Under the pieces are notes generated by a model that did no database searches, was not told where the DNA came from, and saw only the letters and a program-made list of their open reading frames with translations. A DNA stretch of 64,000 nucleotides from JAIVJG01 sp964236735. GTDB taxonomy: Bacteria > Acidobacteriota > Blastocatellia > Pyrinomonadales > Pyrinomonadaceae. Every line of letters begins with the position of its first letter. Position 1 is the first letter of the stretch. The translations under genes were made by a program, and so were the position numbers. Positions 1-10,924 of the stretch are shown one piece after another. The stretch spans positions 138,394 through 202,393 of the forward strand of contig CAXSFM010000010.1 of the NCBI GenBank assembly GCA_964236735.1, in the 5' to 3' direction.

Positions 1-1192
1 GCGCGTATTCGCCCGTCTCTTCGGCGGCCTTGAGTGCAACTTTGAGCGCGGCGAACTGTTGCGAGACGGCGGCGAATTCGTCTTCGTCGAACGATTCAGG
101 CTCGCCCGCTAATTCCAGTGCGAGGTTGATGCGCCGCTCCGCTGCCCTCAACGCGCGCAGGCTCAGAGCGCCGGCCTTGACCGCCTCGACGAGCGCGTCG
201 CGCGTGGCGATAAAATTTTCTTCGCGCTCGCAGATGAGCACCATGTCGGAGCCGGCCTTGATGGCTTGCAGAGACGCTTCGGCCACCGAGAGCGTCTGCA
301 CGACCGCGCCCATCTCCATGTCGTCAGTGACGACGAGTCCGTCGAATTTGAGCCAGATACGCAGCAGCCGCATCACGACGTTGCCGCTCAGAGTCGCGGG
401 AAATTCATGCACGCCTTCAATCGTCGGCGGGTCGCCGGCCTGTCGAAAACACGCCTGCAAAAATTCCGACATGCCGGGGAACGCCGCGTGGCTGACCATC
501 ACGGAGCGGAGGCGCGCGCCCGAACGATGAAACATCAAATCCATGAACGGCACCATGTCGCCCTCGAAAATTTCTTCCCAAGTATGTTTGATGACGGGAA
601 GACGACGGTGCGAGTCAACGGTCGAGCCGCCGAGTCCGGGAAAGTGTTTGCCGCAACCGGCGATGCGTCCCTCCTGCAAGCCGTCGAGATACGCGCCCGC
701 GAGAAGCGAAACCATCTTCGTGTTGAGGCCGAAGGTGCGCCCGCGCAAGCCGTTCTCCGCATTGTCGCCGCCGAGGTCGAGCACGGGCGCGAAATTCATG
801 TTGAAGCCGAGCAGGCGCAGAGCGTGCGCCGTCAACGCCCCGAACTTTTTCGAGAGGTCTGAGCGTCCCGCATCGCGCACGGCCTTCGCCGAAGGCATCG
901 GCTCGCAGATGTCGCGGAAGCGATCAACGAGACCGCCCTCCTGATCTATGCCGATGATGACGGGCGCGCCGACGGCGTCGCGAATTTGCGCGTTGAGCAG
1001 CGCAACCTGCGCGGGCGTCTCGATGTTGCGTCCGAAGAGGATGACGCCGCCCGGTCTCAGTTCGCCAAGCAGTTCGCGCCAGCGCCGGTCGAGTTTCGTC
1101 AACGGTAGCCCGACGAACAGCAGTCGCCCGCACGCGCGCTTCAACTCTTCATCTGAGGGCGCGGGTTTTCCGAACAGATCTTTCGGCAGCAT
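1..1192 (-). CDS. nagZ: Beta-N-acetylhexosaminidase, GH3 (NagZ-like), C-terminus cut by the window edge
   Basis: Reading the minus strand from the ATG at 1192 gives an uninterrupted 397-codon frame that leaves the window. NagZ removes GlcNAc from the non-reducing end of muropeptides during cell-wall recycling. Family signatures seen: GIDQEGG at residues 81-87, KHFPGLG at 182-188, the DSH of the mobile catalytic loop at 193-195, and TDDMEM at 289-294, whose first or second Asp is the nucleophile. The canonical KHFPGHG has Leu instead of His here, but the loop His (195) is kept, so activity is plausible. There is no signal peptide, which fits a cytoplasmic recycling enzyme. The length already exceeds the core GH3 domain (about 340 residues), so only a C-terminal tail is missing. 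Confidence 0.88.
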   Translation of the reverse strand, partial: MLPKDLFGKPAPSDEELKRACGRLLFVGLPLTKLDRRWRELLGELRPGGVILFGRNIETPAQVALLNAQIRDAVGAPVIIGIDQEGGLVDRFRDICEPMPSAKAVRDAGRSDLSKKFGALTAHALRLLGFNMNFAPVLDLGGDNAENGLRGRTFGLNTKMVSLLAGAYLDGLQEGRIAGCGKHFPGLGGSTVDSHRRLPVIKHTWEEIFEGDMVPFMDLMFHRSGARLRSVMVSHAAFPGMSEFLQACFRQAGDPPTIEGVHEFPATLSGNVVMRLLRIWLKFDGLVVTDDMEMGAVVQTLSVAEASLQAIKAGSDMVLICEREENFIATRDALVEAVKAGALSLRALRAAERRINLALELAGEPESFDEDEFAAVSQQFAALKVALKAAEETGEYA

Positions 1193-1370
1193 AAAACTTT
1201 CTGCTCTCTCCCCTCGCGTCTCACACAGGCGAACGGCGGTGACGCGCTTACACACGTATCAAACGTTTTTCAGTCTCAGGAATTTCGGCGGGGAGTCGCT
1301 GGGTGCGATTCTAACACTGAACGATCTGCGTTCGGAGGAAAGAAAGTCTGATTGTGGATGAGGAATGAGT

Positions 1371-1706
1371 TTACGAATTTCCGTTCGAGCCGCGCCCTTT
1401 AATAAAACGCTCGACTGTCGTAGCAAGGTCGCGGACGGAGTTCTGCACGGACGTATTGATTCTATCCTGAGCCTCGATGTAGCGCGTCATAATCAGCGTC
1501 AGGTCGTTTTGCGAATCGGCCAACGCCTCGACCTGTTGACCGAGATGTTTAATCTGAAGTGTATTTTCCGTCACCTGACGGACGGTCTCTGTCATCTGGC
1601 GGTTGGTCTCCGCTAACTGACGATCAGTGGCGGCTGAACGAGCATCGAAATTCGCCTGACTCTGGAGCAAAAACTCAATCGCTCTTTCCATTTCTTCGCC
1701 GGTCAT
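1371..1706 (-). CDS. Small coiled-coil protein of unknown function
   Basis: A 111-residue protein. I start it at the ATG at 1706, with a GAGAGG ribosome-binding site just upstream, rather than at the longer possible start near 1811, whose leader is Arg-rich and unconvincing. The middle (about residues 15-85) is a charged, Gln/Thr/Arg-rich helix with a regular spacing of hydrophobic residues. Repeated Q-x-T/E patterns such as ETNRQMTETVRQ suggest a coiled coil. No signal peptide, transmembrane segment or catalytic motif is visible. It stands alone between nagZ and the divergent queG. I do not recognise a family with a known function. Confidence 0.6.
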   Translation of the reverse strand: MTGEEMERAIEFLLQSQANFDARSAATDRQLAETNRQMTETVRQVTENTLQIKHLGQQVEALADSQNDLTLIMTRYIEAQDRINTSVQNSVRDLATTVERFIKGRGSNGNS

Positions 1707-1881
1707 AATGTGGCCTCTCTGGTGAAGTCTGCCGTTCGCGGGCGTTCCCTTGTTCTGTTGCCAGATTAACGCCGTGTACGCAAGGCGCGCAAGCCTCCGA
1801 AGTTGTCGCAAGCGGGAGCGTGCCGTCGCGCTTTGTTATACTGCACCGGCAAGGTTTCATTGCGGCCTGCGGGAAAGTTTT

Positions 1882-2892
1882 ATGAGCGCGCGACAACAGG
1901 ACATTTCAACAACGACACCAACGCCGCGCACACTCGCATCGCTCATCAAAGAGCGTGCGCGTGCGTTGGGTTTCGACAAGGTCGGCATCGTGCCTGCCGC
2001 TGCGCTCACGGGCGAGCGCGTGCGGCTCGACGAATGGCTGGCGCGCGGGCTTCACGCCAACATGAACTGGATGGCGCGTGAACCTCTGCGTCGCACAGAC
2101 CCGCGCGAACTGCTTTCTTCGGCGCGCTCAATCGTCGTCGTCGCGCTCAACTATTACACGCCGCACGAACATGCGCGCGATGATGCGACGAGCGCGACCG
2201 GCAAAATCTCGCGCTACGCATGGGGCGATGATTACCACGACGTACTCGGCGAAAAACTTCGCGCGCTGCTCGACTGGATTAAAGGGCAATGGCCGGACGC
2301 TGAAGGCAAAGTTTGCGTGGACGCGCAGCCGACGATGGACAAAGCATGGGCGGTGCGCGCAGGTCTGGGCTGGCTCGGCAAACACTCGAACGTGATTACA
2401 CGCGAGTATGGCTCGTGGGTTTTTCTCGGCGAGTTGCTGCTCAATCTCGAACTTGAAGACGACATCGAGCTTGTCGCAGATCACTGCGGCACTTGCACGC
2501 TCTGCCTCGAGGCGTGCCCGACGGGCGCGATCACAGAACCTTATGTCGTTGATTCCGGCAAGTGCATCTCTTACGCGACCATCGAACTGCGCGCGCCGGA
2601 GTTGCCCGTCGAAGTCGCGTCAAGGATGGACGACTGGCTCTACGGCTGCGACGTGTGTCAGGACGTGTGCCCGTGGAATCGCTTCGAGCAAGCGACACAA
2701 GAGACGCGCTTCGAGCCGCGCGCGGGAAACGTCTCGGCTGATCTCTCCGAAATTTTAGAGTTGACACCCGACGCTTATGCTGCGCGTTTTCGTCGCAGCC
2801 CGGTCAAGCGCGCCAAGCTCGCCGGACTCCAACGCAACGCGCTCGAACTGTTGAAGCGCGCATCAGTAGAAAAATCCGAAACGCCCGTTTGA
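1882..2892 (+). CDS. queG: Epoxyqueuosine reductase QueG
   Basis: A 336-residue protein that catalyses the last step of queuosine synthesis, reducing epoxyqueuosine to queuosine in the anticodon wobble position of GUN tRNAs. It uses cobalamin and two 4Fe-4S clusters. Cluster ligands are visible as C202-x2-C205-x2-C208-x3-C212 and C256-x2-C259-x3-C263 followed by PWN. The N-terminal cobalamin-binding half contains the typical RYAWGDDYHDVL segment (about 111-122). The ATG at 1882 is chosen because the upstream extension of the open frame is low-complexity and outside the family's usual length. The TGA stop overlaps the TTG start of the next gene, so the two are probably translationally coupled. 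Confidence 0.95.
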   Translation: MSARQQDISTTTPTPRTLASLIKERARALGFDKVGIVPAAALTGERVRLDEWLARGLHANMNWMAREPLRRTDPRELLSSARSIVVVALNYYTPHEHARDDATSATGKISRYAWGDDYHDVLGEKLRALLDWIKGQWPDAEGKVCVDAQPTMDKAWAVRAGLGWLGKHSNVITREYGSWVFLGELLLNLELEDDIELVADHCGTCTLCLEACPTGAITEPYVVDSGKCISYATIELRAPELPVEVASRMDDWLYGCDVCQDVCPWNRFEQATQETRFEPRAGNVSADLSEILELTPDAYAARFRRSPVKRAKLAGLQRNALELLKRASVEKSETPV

Positions 2893-3827
2893 TTCTTCAG
2901 TTGTCCTTGAAGACGCTTCACACAAAATCGTCGAAGCGCGCGAGATATTTTTTGAAATCAACTTTCATCGAAAGCCTGCCCACGCATGTCGTCCGGCTGC
3001 TTCGCGCGGCGCGACAGGGCGCATACCTCGCGCTGGAGCCGTTCGATTATCTCTGGCGCGCGCTCAACGGGCGGCGGGACTTTCCCCCGCTTCGCCTGCG
3101 TAGATACGTCGGGCCGCTGCGAAGCTTTGAAATGTCGGGCGCGGAGTTTATGACTTACTGCCGCTTGCTACTCGAACTCCAGCCGGACGAAACGATGCTC
3201 GACATCGGATGCGGTTGCGGCGTGATGGCTCTGTTTCTGAAAGATTATCTCGACTCATCGCGCGCTCGATACGTCGGGCTTGACATCCACGAGCCTTCAA
3301 TCAAATGGTGTCAACGTCACATCAGCGAACGCCACGCGCATTTCGACTTCAAGCGGATTGACGTGCGAAGCGAAGCGTATAATCCGCAAGGACATTTTGC
3401 CGCTGCGGATTTTTCGTTCCCGCTGGCAGATCAATCGTTTGATGTCGTGCTGCTGAAGTCCGTCCTGACGCACATGCGCCCGCCGGAAGTCGCACGTTAT
3501 GTGCGCGAGGTCGCGCGCTTACTTTCAAAAAATGGACGCTGCCTGTTGACGCTCTTTCTGTTGAATGAGGGGCAGGAAAAATTGGCGGGTGAAGGCTTGA
3601 ACAAACTGGATTTTTCTTACGGTGATGAGACGTGGCGTTATCTTCACCAACATAGTCCTGAGAGCGCGGTGGCTTACCGCGAGAGTTACGTGCTTGAGTT
3701 GCTGAATGACTGCGGGTTGACGCTCCGCGCGCCCGTATTTTACGGAAGCTGGTCGGGGCGCACGGACGGGCTTTCCTTTCAAGACTTGCTGCTGGTTCAA
3801 AAACAAGAGACGCACGACGCGCCATGA
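2889..3827 (+). CDS. Class I SAM-dependent methyltransferase
   Basis: A 312-residue protein with a Rossmann methyltransferase core. Motif I LDIGCGCG is at 104-111, the acidic residue ending strand 2 lies in GLDIHEPS (about 130-137), and a motif-IV-like stretch FDVVLLKSVLTHM follows near residue 185. The substrate cannot be told from sequence. The ~80-residue N-terminal extension is basic and rich in Arg/Leu. The start is taken as the TTG that overlaps the queG stop (TTGA), and the stop overlaps the ATG of the next gene (ATGA), so queG, this gene and the following one form a tightly coupled trio. A role in RNA modification is possible only by association. Glycan or lipid methylation would fit equally well. 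Confidence 0.8.
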   Translation: MILQLSLKTLHTKSSKRARYFLKSTFIESLPTHVVRLLRAARQGAYLALEPFDYLWRALNGRRDFPPLRLRRYVGPLRSFEMSGAEFMTYCRLLLELQPDETMLDIGCGCGVMALFLKDYLDSSRARYVGLDIHEPSIKWCQRHISERHAHFDFKRIDVRSEAYNPQGHFAAADFSFPLADQSFDVVLLKSVLTHMRPPEVARYVREVARLLSKNGRCLLTLFLLNEGQEKLAGEGLNKLDFSYGDETWRYLHQHSPESAVAYRESYVLELLNDCGLTLRAPVFYGSWSGRTDGLSFQDLLLVQKQETHDAP

Positions 3828-4276
3828 CACGCGACGTAAAAACGCAACTTCGCCTGCTAGCCTGCCTGACGGGTATCACCTTGCTCGTCGGCGCGCTCTC
3901 GGTCGTCGCTTACGCCATCTTCTTCCCGCCGCACTTTCGTGGATTTGGCGAAGTGACCGCCGGACATTCCGTCGCCGGTTGGATCGTCAATCAGTCATCG
4001 CTGTCAACGCCCGTCGAGGTGCAACTCTACGTTGATGGCCGTTTCATCGCCGGCGGCACAGCCGATCTCCCGCGCCCGGATGTCGTCGCCGCCGGCAAGA
4101 CTTTCAACGACAGGTGCGGCTACAATTTCCCGCTCCCGCCGCTCGCCGCCGGCACACACGAAGCGCGCGTCTTCGCGACGCATAAGATCGGCAGCGGTGC
4201 ATATCGCACGCAGCAGTTAATCGGCGGCCCGTTGACATTCAAAGTTGAAGATGCGAATAGCGTCGAGCCGCGTTGA
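3824..4276 (+). CDS. Membrane-anchored or secreted protein of unknown function
   Basis: A 150-residue protein starting at the ATG that overlaps the preceding TGA. Residues about 9-34 form one hydrophobic helix (LLACLTGITLLVGALSVVAY), which is either a signal anchor or an uncleaved signal peptide. The remaining ~115 residues look like a small beta-rich extracytoplasmic domain, with a GWIVNQS stretch and a second stretch ending LAAGTHEARVFATH that resembles Ig-like or carbohydrate-related folds. There are two Arg/Asp-rich turns and one Cys. Overlapping starts suggest co-expression with the upstream methyltransferase. No function can be assigned. Confidence 0.7.
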   Translation: MTRDVKTQLRLLACLTGITLLVGALSVVAYAIFFPPHFRGFGEVTAGHSVAGWIVNQSSLSTPVEVQLYVDGRFIAGGTADLPRPDVVAAGKTFNDRCGYNFPLPPLAAGTHEARVFATHKIGSGAYRTQQLIGGPLTFKVEDANSVEPR

Positions 4277-4371
4277 TCTTCGCACGGCGAATAAAAAACC
4301 TGTTCGGCGTCGGCTGTGAGAGAATCACGCGCGCCTTTGCTCCTGAAACTTTTACACATGAGGAAATTTTT

Positions 4372-6084
4372 ATGAGACTGATGAGTTCCCTACTTTGTGC
4401 CTGCCTGTTTCTGCTGGCCTTCGCACGCATCGCCGAAGCGCAGAAGCTCGCGTCGCCCGCCGACTTGCGCCGCACGGCGGATGATTACTACAAATGGCGC
4501 AACGAGAATTACCCCGTCGGCACAAGCGATGCCGGATTGCACACCTTCGACAAGCGTCTGACGGATTACTCTGCGTCGGCCATCGCCGCGCGTCGCCGGC
4601 ACGTCGTTGATTTGCTCGCGCAGGTCAATGCGCTGGACACCGCGCGCTGGGCGAAGGACGACCGCATTGACTGGCTGCTCTTTCGCGCGCAACTCGAAGG
4701 CGTGGCGTTTTTTGATCGCGTCATAGACTTTGAACGGGCAGACCCGCAGGTCTATGTCAACGAGTGCAGCAACGCCATTTTCTCTCTGCTCAAAAAAGAT
4801 TACGACACGCCGCGCAATCGCGCGCTCTCGGCCACCGCGCGCCTCAAGTTGATGCCCGCGATGATCGAGCAGGGCAAGACGAATCTGTCGAAGCCCGTCA
4901 AACTCTACGCGCAACTCGCGATTGATAGCGCGCGCTCGATTGACAGTCTCTACAACGACAGCTTAATGACGCTCGCCACTGATCTCTCTTCGTCAGAGCG
5001 CGCGGATTTAGTCACAGCGAAAGACGCCGCCATCGCGAGTCTTCATGCTTACGCCGACTGGCTGGAAAAACGTCTGCCGGAGATGCCCGCCTTTTCTCCG
5101 ATGGGCGAGACGAACTACAACTACCTGCTCAAGCACGTCTATCTGCTGCCGCTCAACGCCGAGCAGGTCGAGATGCTCGGACAGGCGGAGTTGGCGCGTT
5201 ACCGCGCGCTCGAATCGCTTTTGCCCGACCCGTCGCTCGCCGACCCGAACCCCGCGCGCAGCAAAAATATTCCACCCGATCAGGCGGCGTTCCTCGCAGC
5301 TTACGAGAGCCGCGAGCAGGAGATGATCTCGTTCCTCAAAGAACACAAACTCATCACGCTGCCCTCTTATCTCGGCCAGTTTCAAATTCGCCAATTGCCC
5401 GAAGCGTTCAAGCCGACGAGTCCCGGCGGTTTTATGAACCCGCCCGGCGTCTATGACAAAGACCCCGTCGGTTTCTACTTCATCCCGACCTACAATCCGC
5501 AGTCGAAGAATTTTTACATTCGCGCCGCCATCGAAGACCCGCGCCCCATCCTCGGACACGAAGGCATCCCCGGACACTTTCTCCAACTCTCCATCGCGAA
5601 TCATTTGCCGGATGAAATTCGACGACAGCACGGCGACGGCATCTTCATCGAAGGCTGGGCGCTCTACGGCGAAGAGATGCTCATGCGAACCGGACTCTAT
5701 CCCGTCAACTCCGCATCGCAGGGACAAATCCTGCGTCTCTCTCGTTATCGCTCGGCGCGCATCGGCGTGGACGTGAATCTCCACACGGGACGTTGGACGT
5801 TCGATCAGGCCGTCAAATATTTCATGGAGGCCGGCGGACTCGACCGCGAAGCCGCCGAAGGTGAGGCGGCAGGCGCGGCGTCTTCACCGACGCAGAAAAT
5901 CACTTACATCACCGGCAAGTGGCAGATCATGCGTCTGCTCGGCAAGTACCGCGACAAAAAAGGCAAAGACTTCAACCTCGGCCAGTTTCACGACGAGTTG
6001 ATTAAAAACGGCAGCCTCCCGCTCTCGATAGTTGAATGGATACTGCTCGACGATTCGTCTTCGCTCGATCAGGCGCTTCGTTAA
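4372..6084 (+). CDS. DUF885 family secreted protein (metallopeptidase-like)
   Basis: A 570-residue protein beginning at the ATG at 4372. It is preceded by GAGGAAA and opens with a clear signal peptide (MRLMSSLLCACLFLLAF, cleavage after AEA). The DUF885 family is common in Acidobacteriota and Proteobacteria and has zinc-metallopeptidase-like motifs. These are visible as HEGIPGH at about residue 398 (an HExxH-like variant) and EGWALYGE at about 427, which supplies the third metal-ligand Glu. The protein is therefore probably an exported peptidase, but its substrate is unknown. Nothing in the reading frame looks damaged, and the length is normal for the family. Confidence 0.85.
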   Translation: MRLMSSLLCACLFLLAFARIAEAQKLASPADLRRTADDYYKWRNENYPVGTSDAGLHTFDKRLTDYSASAIAARRRHVVDLLAQVNALDTARWAKDDRIDWLLFRAQLEGVAFFDRVIDFERADPQVYVNECSNAIFSLLKKDYDTPRNRALSATARLKLMPAMIEQGKTNLSKPVKLYAQLAIDSARSIDSLYNDSLMTLATDLSSSERADLVTAKDAAIASLHAYADWLEKRLPEMPAFSPMGETNYNYLLKHVYLLPLNAEQVEMLGQAELARYRALESLLPDPSLADPNPARSKNIPPDQAAFLAAYESREQEMISFLKEHKLITLPSYLGQFQIRQLPEAFKPTSPGGFMNPPGVYDKDPVGFYFIPTYNPQSKNFYIRAAIEDPRPILGHEGIPGHFLQLSIANHLPDEIRRQHGDGIFIEGWALYGEEMLMRTGLYPVNSASQGQILRLSRYRSARIGVDVNLHTGRWTFDQAVKYFMEAGGLDREAAEGEAAGAASSPTQKITYITGKWQIMRLLGKYRDKKGKDFNLGQFHDELIKNGSLPLSIVEWILLDDSSSLDQALR

Positions 6085-6102
6085 TTCGCAAGGACGATTG
6101 AG

Positions 6103-6942
6103 ATGGGGAAAACTTTTCTCTACTTTGCGCTATTTGTCCTCTGCGCGCTCGCGTCTGTCTCCGGCGCGAGCGCGCAGAGCGCGACGCCTTCGCCCACAGC
6201 AGACGACGAGCCGGACTTCATCGTCCCCGCGCGCCCGACCGTCTCGAACCCGGCTGAGTTTCAAAAACCCGGCGTGCTTCAACTCGAATACGGCTTCAAC
6301 GCGAACTGGCGCGCGCCCGACTACTCGTCACAATTCGACACGCCGCTCGCCCTCCGCTTCGCCGTCTCGCGCCGCATCCTTTTGGAGTTCGACCACAACA
6401 GTCCCTTCTCGCAATCCGCCGGCGGCACGCGAACGACCGGCGCGGGCGACACACAACTCGGCATTCAATTCGTCTTGCAACCCGAAGCGAAAGCGCGCCC
6501 CGGCATCGCGCTCGCCTACTACATCAAGCTGCCGACGGCGAGCGCGTCGAAGGGTCTCGGCACGGGGCGCATAGATCATAACCTGCTCGCGCTCGTCAGC
6601 AAGAAAATCGGCCAGACCACTTTCGACTTCAACGCCATCTACCTGCTTGCCGGTCGCATGACCGACGACGGCCACGCTTCGAGCGCGCAGGCGGCCTTCG
6701 CGGCCTCGCGCAACATCACCAAACGATTCGGCGTGCAGGGAGAACTGAGCGGCACGACGCGCAACGACGCGCAACCCGGCGCAATCTTCACGCTCGGCGT
6801 CGTCACCTATCAAGTCAACCGCCGCCTCGTCTTCGACACCGGCGTCCGCTTCGGCCTCACGCGCGACGCCCCGCGCGTCGGCATGGTCGGCGGCGTCACC
6901 ATCGGCCTCGCCGATCTTTACAAACGCCATAAACACTCATAG
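6103..6942 (+). CDS. Outer-membrane barrel-like protein (phenol-degradation MetA-like family)
   Basis: A 279-residue protein with a signal peptide (MGKTFLYFALFVLCALASVSG, cleaved near ASAQ). A short Pro/Asp-rich segment (DDEPDFIVPARPTV) comes first, then alternating hydrophobic strands typical of a beta-barrel. Examples are LQLEYGFNANW, ALRFAVSRRILLEFDHN and FTLGVVTYQVNRRLVFDTGVRFGL. The pattern matches the putative transporter group annotated as MetA-pathway of phenol degradation, whose real function is unproven. It follows the DUF885 gene by 18 bases on the same strand and may share its transcript. Confidence 0.62.
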   Translation: MGKTFLYFALFVLCALASVSGASAQSATPSPTADDEPDFIVPARPTVSNPAEFQKPGVLQLEYGFNANWRAPDYSSQFDTPLALRFAVSRRILLEFDHNSPFSQSAGGTRTTGAGDTQLGIQFVLQPEAKARPGIALAYYIKLPTASASKGLGTGRIDHNLLALVSKKIGQTTFDFNAIYLLAGRMTDDGHASSAQAAFAASRNITKRFGVQGELSGTTRNDAQPGAIFTLGVVTYQVNRRLVFDTGVRFGLTRDAPRVGMVGGVTIGLADLYKRHKHS

Positions 6943-7074
6943 CAAGCCAGTCGCACGTCACGGAATAGCAAAGCTGTTCATCATCAAGCAATGCTGTTGG
7001 CTGGAGCGTGACTCGCGGGCGGCGTATGATGAAGTTGAAACATCTCATTGCGAGCGCAATTGTTTAGGAGTGAA

Positions 7075-8073
7075 GTGACGATACCTGTCCTCAAAGATTC
7101 TTATGGGCGAGCGATCCGCGATTTGCGCGTGTCGGTGACGGACAGGTGCAACTTTCGCTGCTTCTATTGCCTGCCGCATGGCGAGCCGCCAGCCGCGCCG
7201 AAAGAGCAAATGCTGACCTACGAGGAAATCGAATATCTCGTCCGTATTTTCGTCTCGCTCGGTATCGAGAAGGTACGACTCACGGGCGGCGAGCCGATGC
7301 TTAGGCGCGACATCGAAACGCTCGTCGCCAAGCTCGCACAAATTCCCGGCATGACTGATCTCGCGCTGACAACTAACGCTTTCAACTTGCACGAGCGCGC
7401 GGCAGGTTTGAAGGCGGCGGGACTCGACCGCGTGACGATCAGTCTCGACAGTTTGAAGCCGGAAGTGTTCAAGCGTATGACCGGCGTGGACGTGCTCGAC
7501 CGCGTGCTCGAAGGCATCCACGCGGCGCAACGTGTGGGCTTGACGCCGATTAAAATCAACGCCGTCATCGTGCGCGGCCACAACGAAGACGAGATCGCTG
7601 ACATGGCTTCGTTCGCGCGCGAGCATGACATCTCGATGCGCTTTATCGAGTACATGCCGCTCGACTCCGGCCACGACTGGTCGCGCGCGCAGGTCGTCTC
7701 CGGTGCGGAAATTCGTGCGGCCATCAACGAGCGTCACCTGCTCGTCTCGAAGGGCGGCGCGCGTGGCTCCGACACGTCCACGCGCTACCGTTTCGCCGAC
7801 GGCGCGGCGGGCGAAATCGGCATCATCGCGCCCGTCACCGAACCCTTCTGCGGCGCGTGTTCGCGCATCCGTCTGACCGCCGACGGGCAGATCAGGACGT
7901 GTCTCTTCTCAAAGGTCGAACACAGCTTGCGCGACGTGCTGCGCGGCGGCGCAACCCGCGCGGAAATCGTGGAGTACATCGAAAGCGTGATGTTGAAAAA
8001 AGAGCCGCGCCACTACATCAACGAAACTTTCTTCGAGCAGCCCGCGCGCACGATGAGTCTCATCGGCGGCTAA
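7075..8073 (+). CDS. moaA: GTP 3',8-cyclase MoaA
   Basis: A 332-residue radical-SAM enzyme for the first step of molybdenum cofactor synthesis, converting GTP to 3',8-cyclo-GTP. The radical-SAM cluster is C25-x3-C29-x2-C32, and the second 4Fe-4S cluster is C259-x2-C262 with C276. The protein ends in Gly-Gly, the conserved C-terminal tail needed for activity. The GTG at 7075 is chosen as start because AGGAG lies 5 bases upstream (7065-7069). The upstream TTG at 7048 lacks such a site. No other molybdopterin gene is visible nearby, so the pathway is scattered. Confidence 0.95.
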   Translation: MTIPVLKDSYGRAIRDLRVSVTDRCNFRCFYCLPHGEPPAAPKEQMLTYEEIEYLVRIFVSLGIEKVRLTGGEPMLRRDIETLVAKLAQIPGMTDLALTTNAFNLHERAAGLKAAGLDRVTISLDSLKPEVFKRMTGVDVLDRVLEGIHAAQRVGLTPIKINAVIVRGHNEDEIADMASFAREHDISMRFIEYMPLDSGHDWSRAQVVSGAEIRAAINERHLLVSKGGARGSDTSTRYRFADGAAGEIGIIAPVTEPFCGACSRIRLTADGQIRTCLFSKVEHSLRDVLRGGATRAEIVEYIESVMLKKEPRHYINETFFEQPARTMSLIGG

Positions 8074-8103
8074 ACAATCTCGCTTGCAAACTCAGGCCAA
8101 GTT

Positions 8104-8664
8104 ATGAGCACGAAGACCGAAGCCACCATCGAAGACCTCTACAAAATCGAGGGCAAAGCCGAACTCATCAACGGAGAGATCGTCCTTATGTCACCCACCG
8201 GAGGCCGCCCCAATTTTGCGGCAGGCGAAATCTTTGCGTCGTTGCGAGATCATGTGCGTCGCACGAAGCGCGGCCTTGCCATCGGCGACAACACTGCGTT
8301 CGTCGTCAATCTTCCCAACCGTAGATCGTTCAGTCCCGATGCGGCATATTACGTTGGCGAGATGACGATGAAATTTTTTGAGGGCGCGCCCGTCTTCGCC
8401 GTCGAAGTGCGGAGCGAAGGTGACTACGGCGTGCGAGCCGAAAAAGAGATGTTCAGAAAACGCGCCGATTATTTCGCCGCCGGGACGCTCGTCGTGTGGG
8501 ACGTTGATCTGTTGAGCGAAGACGTAGTGCGCGTCTATCGCGCGAGCGATTCGGAGCATCCGCAAATTTACCGGCGCGGCGAAACGGCAGAGGCCGAACC
8601 CGCCGTACATGGTTGGACGATGCCGGTTGACGATTTGTTCTTTGACAGTGATGGTGATAAGTGA
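8104..8664 (+). CDS. Uma2 family (DUF820) restriction-endonuclease-fold protein
   Basis: A 186-residue member of the Uma2/DUF820 family, which has a PD-(D/E)xK nuclease fold and no established biological role. Visible family features are the N-terminal IEDLYKIEGKAELINGEIV, the PDAAYYVG core strand with its Asp near residue 79, and the FAVEVRSEGD catalytic strand (E-x-R in place of the usual E-x-K or E-x-S) followed by KRADYFAAGTLVVWDVD. Such genes are very numerous in cyanobacteria, Planctomycetes and Acidobacteriota. The TGA stop is the first triplet of the palindromic repeat that follows. Confidence 0.88.
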   Translation: MSTKTEATIEDLYKIEGKAELINGEIVLMSPTGGRPNFAAGEIFASLRDHVRRTKRGLAIGDNTAFVVNLPNRRSFSPDAAYYVGEMTMKFFEGAPVFAVEVRSEGDYGVRAEKEMFRKRADYFAAGTLVVWDVDLLSEDVVRVYRASDSEHPQIYRRGETAEAEPAVHGWTMPVDDLFFDSDGDK

Positions 8665-8735
8665 TGAATGCGGAATGATGAATGAGCAGCAAGGCTATTG
8701 TCTTTTATTCATCATTCATCATTCCGCATTCATCA
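8662..8735 (+). repeat. Palindromic TGATGAA-type repeat overlapping a stop codon
   Basis: Two perfect 24-base inverted arms (8662-8685 and 8712-8735) surround a 26-base loop. The arms are made of short TGATGAA units with an embedded TGCGGAA. The left arm begins exactly at the TGA stop of the Uma2 gene. On RNA this would form a long hairpin ending just before the riboswitch. It closely matches the repeat near 14.9 kb. Confidence 0.9.
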
Positions 8736-8743
8736 TTTAGTTT

Positions 8744-8838
8744 AACGGGGGAGCTTTGACCTTGCGTCAAGGCTGAGAGTCGCCGATACGGGCGAGACCC
8801 TTTGAACCTGATGCGGTTAGTACCGCCGAAGGGAGTCC
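8744..8838 (+). promoter_or_regulatory. TPP riboswitch (thi box)
   Basis: The leader of thiC contains the conserved thiamine pyrophosphate aptamer. The helix GGGGGAGC is followed by GCTGAGA at 8772-8778, ACCCTTTGAACCTGAT at 8797-8812, and GGTTAGTACCGCCGAAGGGA at 8815-8834. These are the standard J3-2 and J4-5 elements. Bound TPP should switch off expression, most likely through the hairpin immediately downstream. Confidence 0.95.
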
Positions 8839-8843
8839 GAAAG

Positions 8844-8885
8844 ACCGCTCTGCTGTCCCTTCCATGCACGGAGCGGTTTTTCTTT
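8844..8885 (+). terminator. Riboswitch-linked intrinsic terminator
   Basis: ACCGCTC (8844-8850) pairs with GAGCGGT (8871-8877) and runs straight into a T-rich tail. It lies between the TPP aptamer and thiC, so it is the likely transcription-attenuation switch. Confidence 0.82.
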
Positions 8886-8935
8886 TTGCGTGCCGGGCGC
8901 GTATCGTGCGCCGGCGCGAATGAAAGCGAGAAACA

Positions 8936-10864
<1,929 letters not shown>

Positions 10865-10924
10865 TGTAACCTCTCTTGATCACTCAAACAGATTTCTTTT
10901 TGCAGTTTTGCAGTAAGGATATAC

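Noticed and set aside
5008..5784. Long open frame antisense to the DUF885 gene
   Set aside because: High GC with strong codon bias creates antisense frames. It has no ribosome-binding site and no recognisable protein pattern, and the sense strand is clearly coding.
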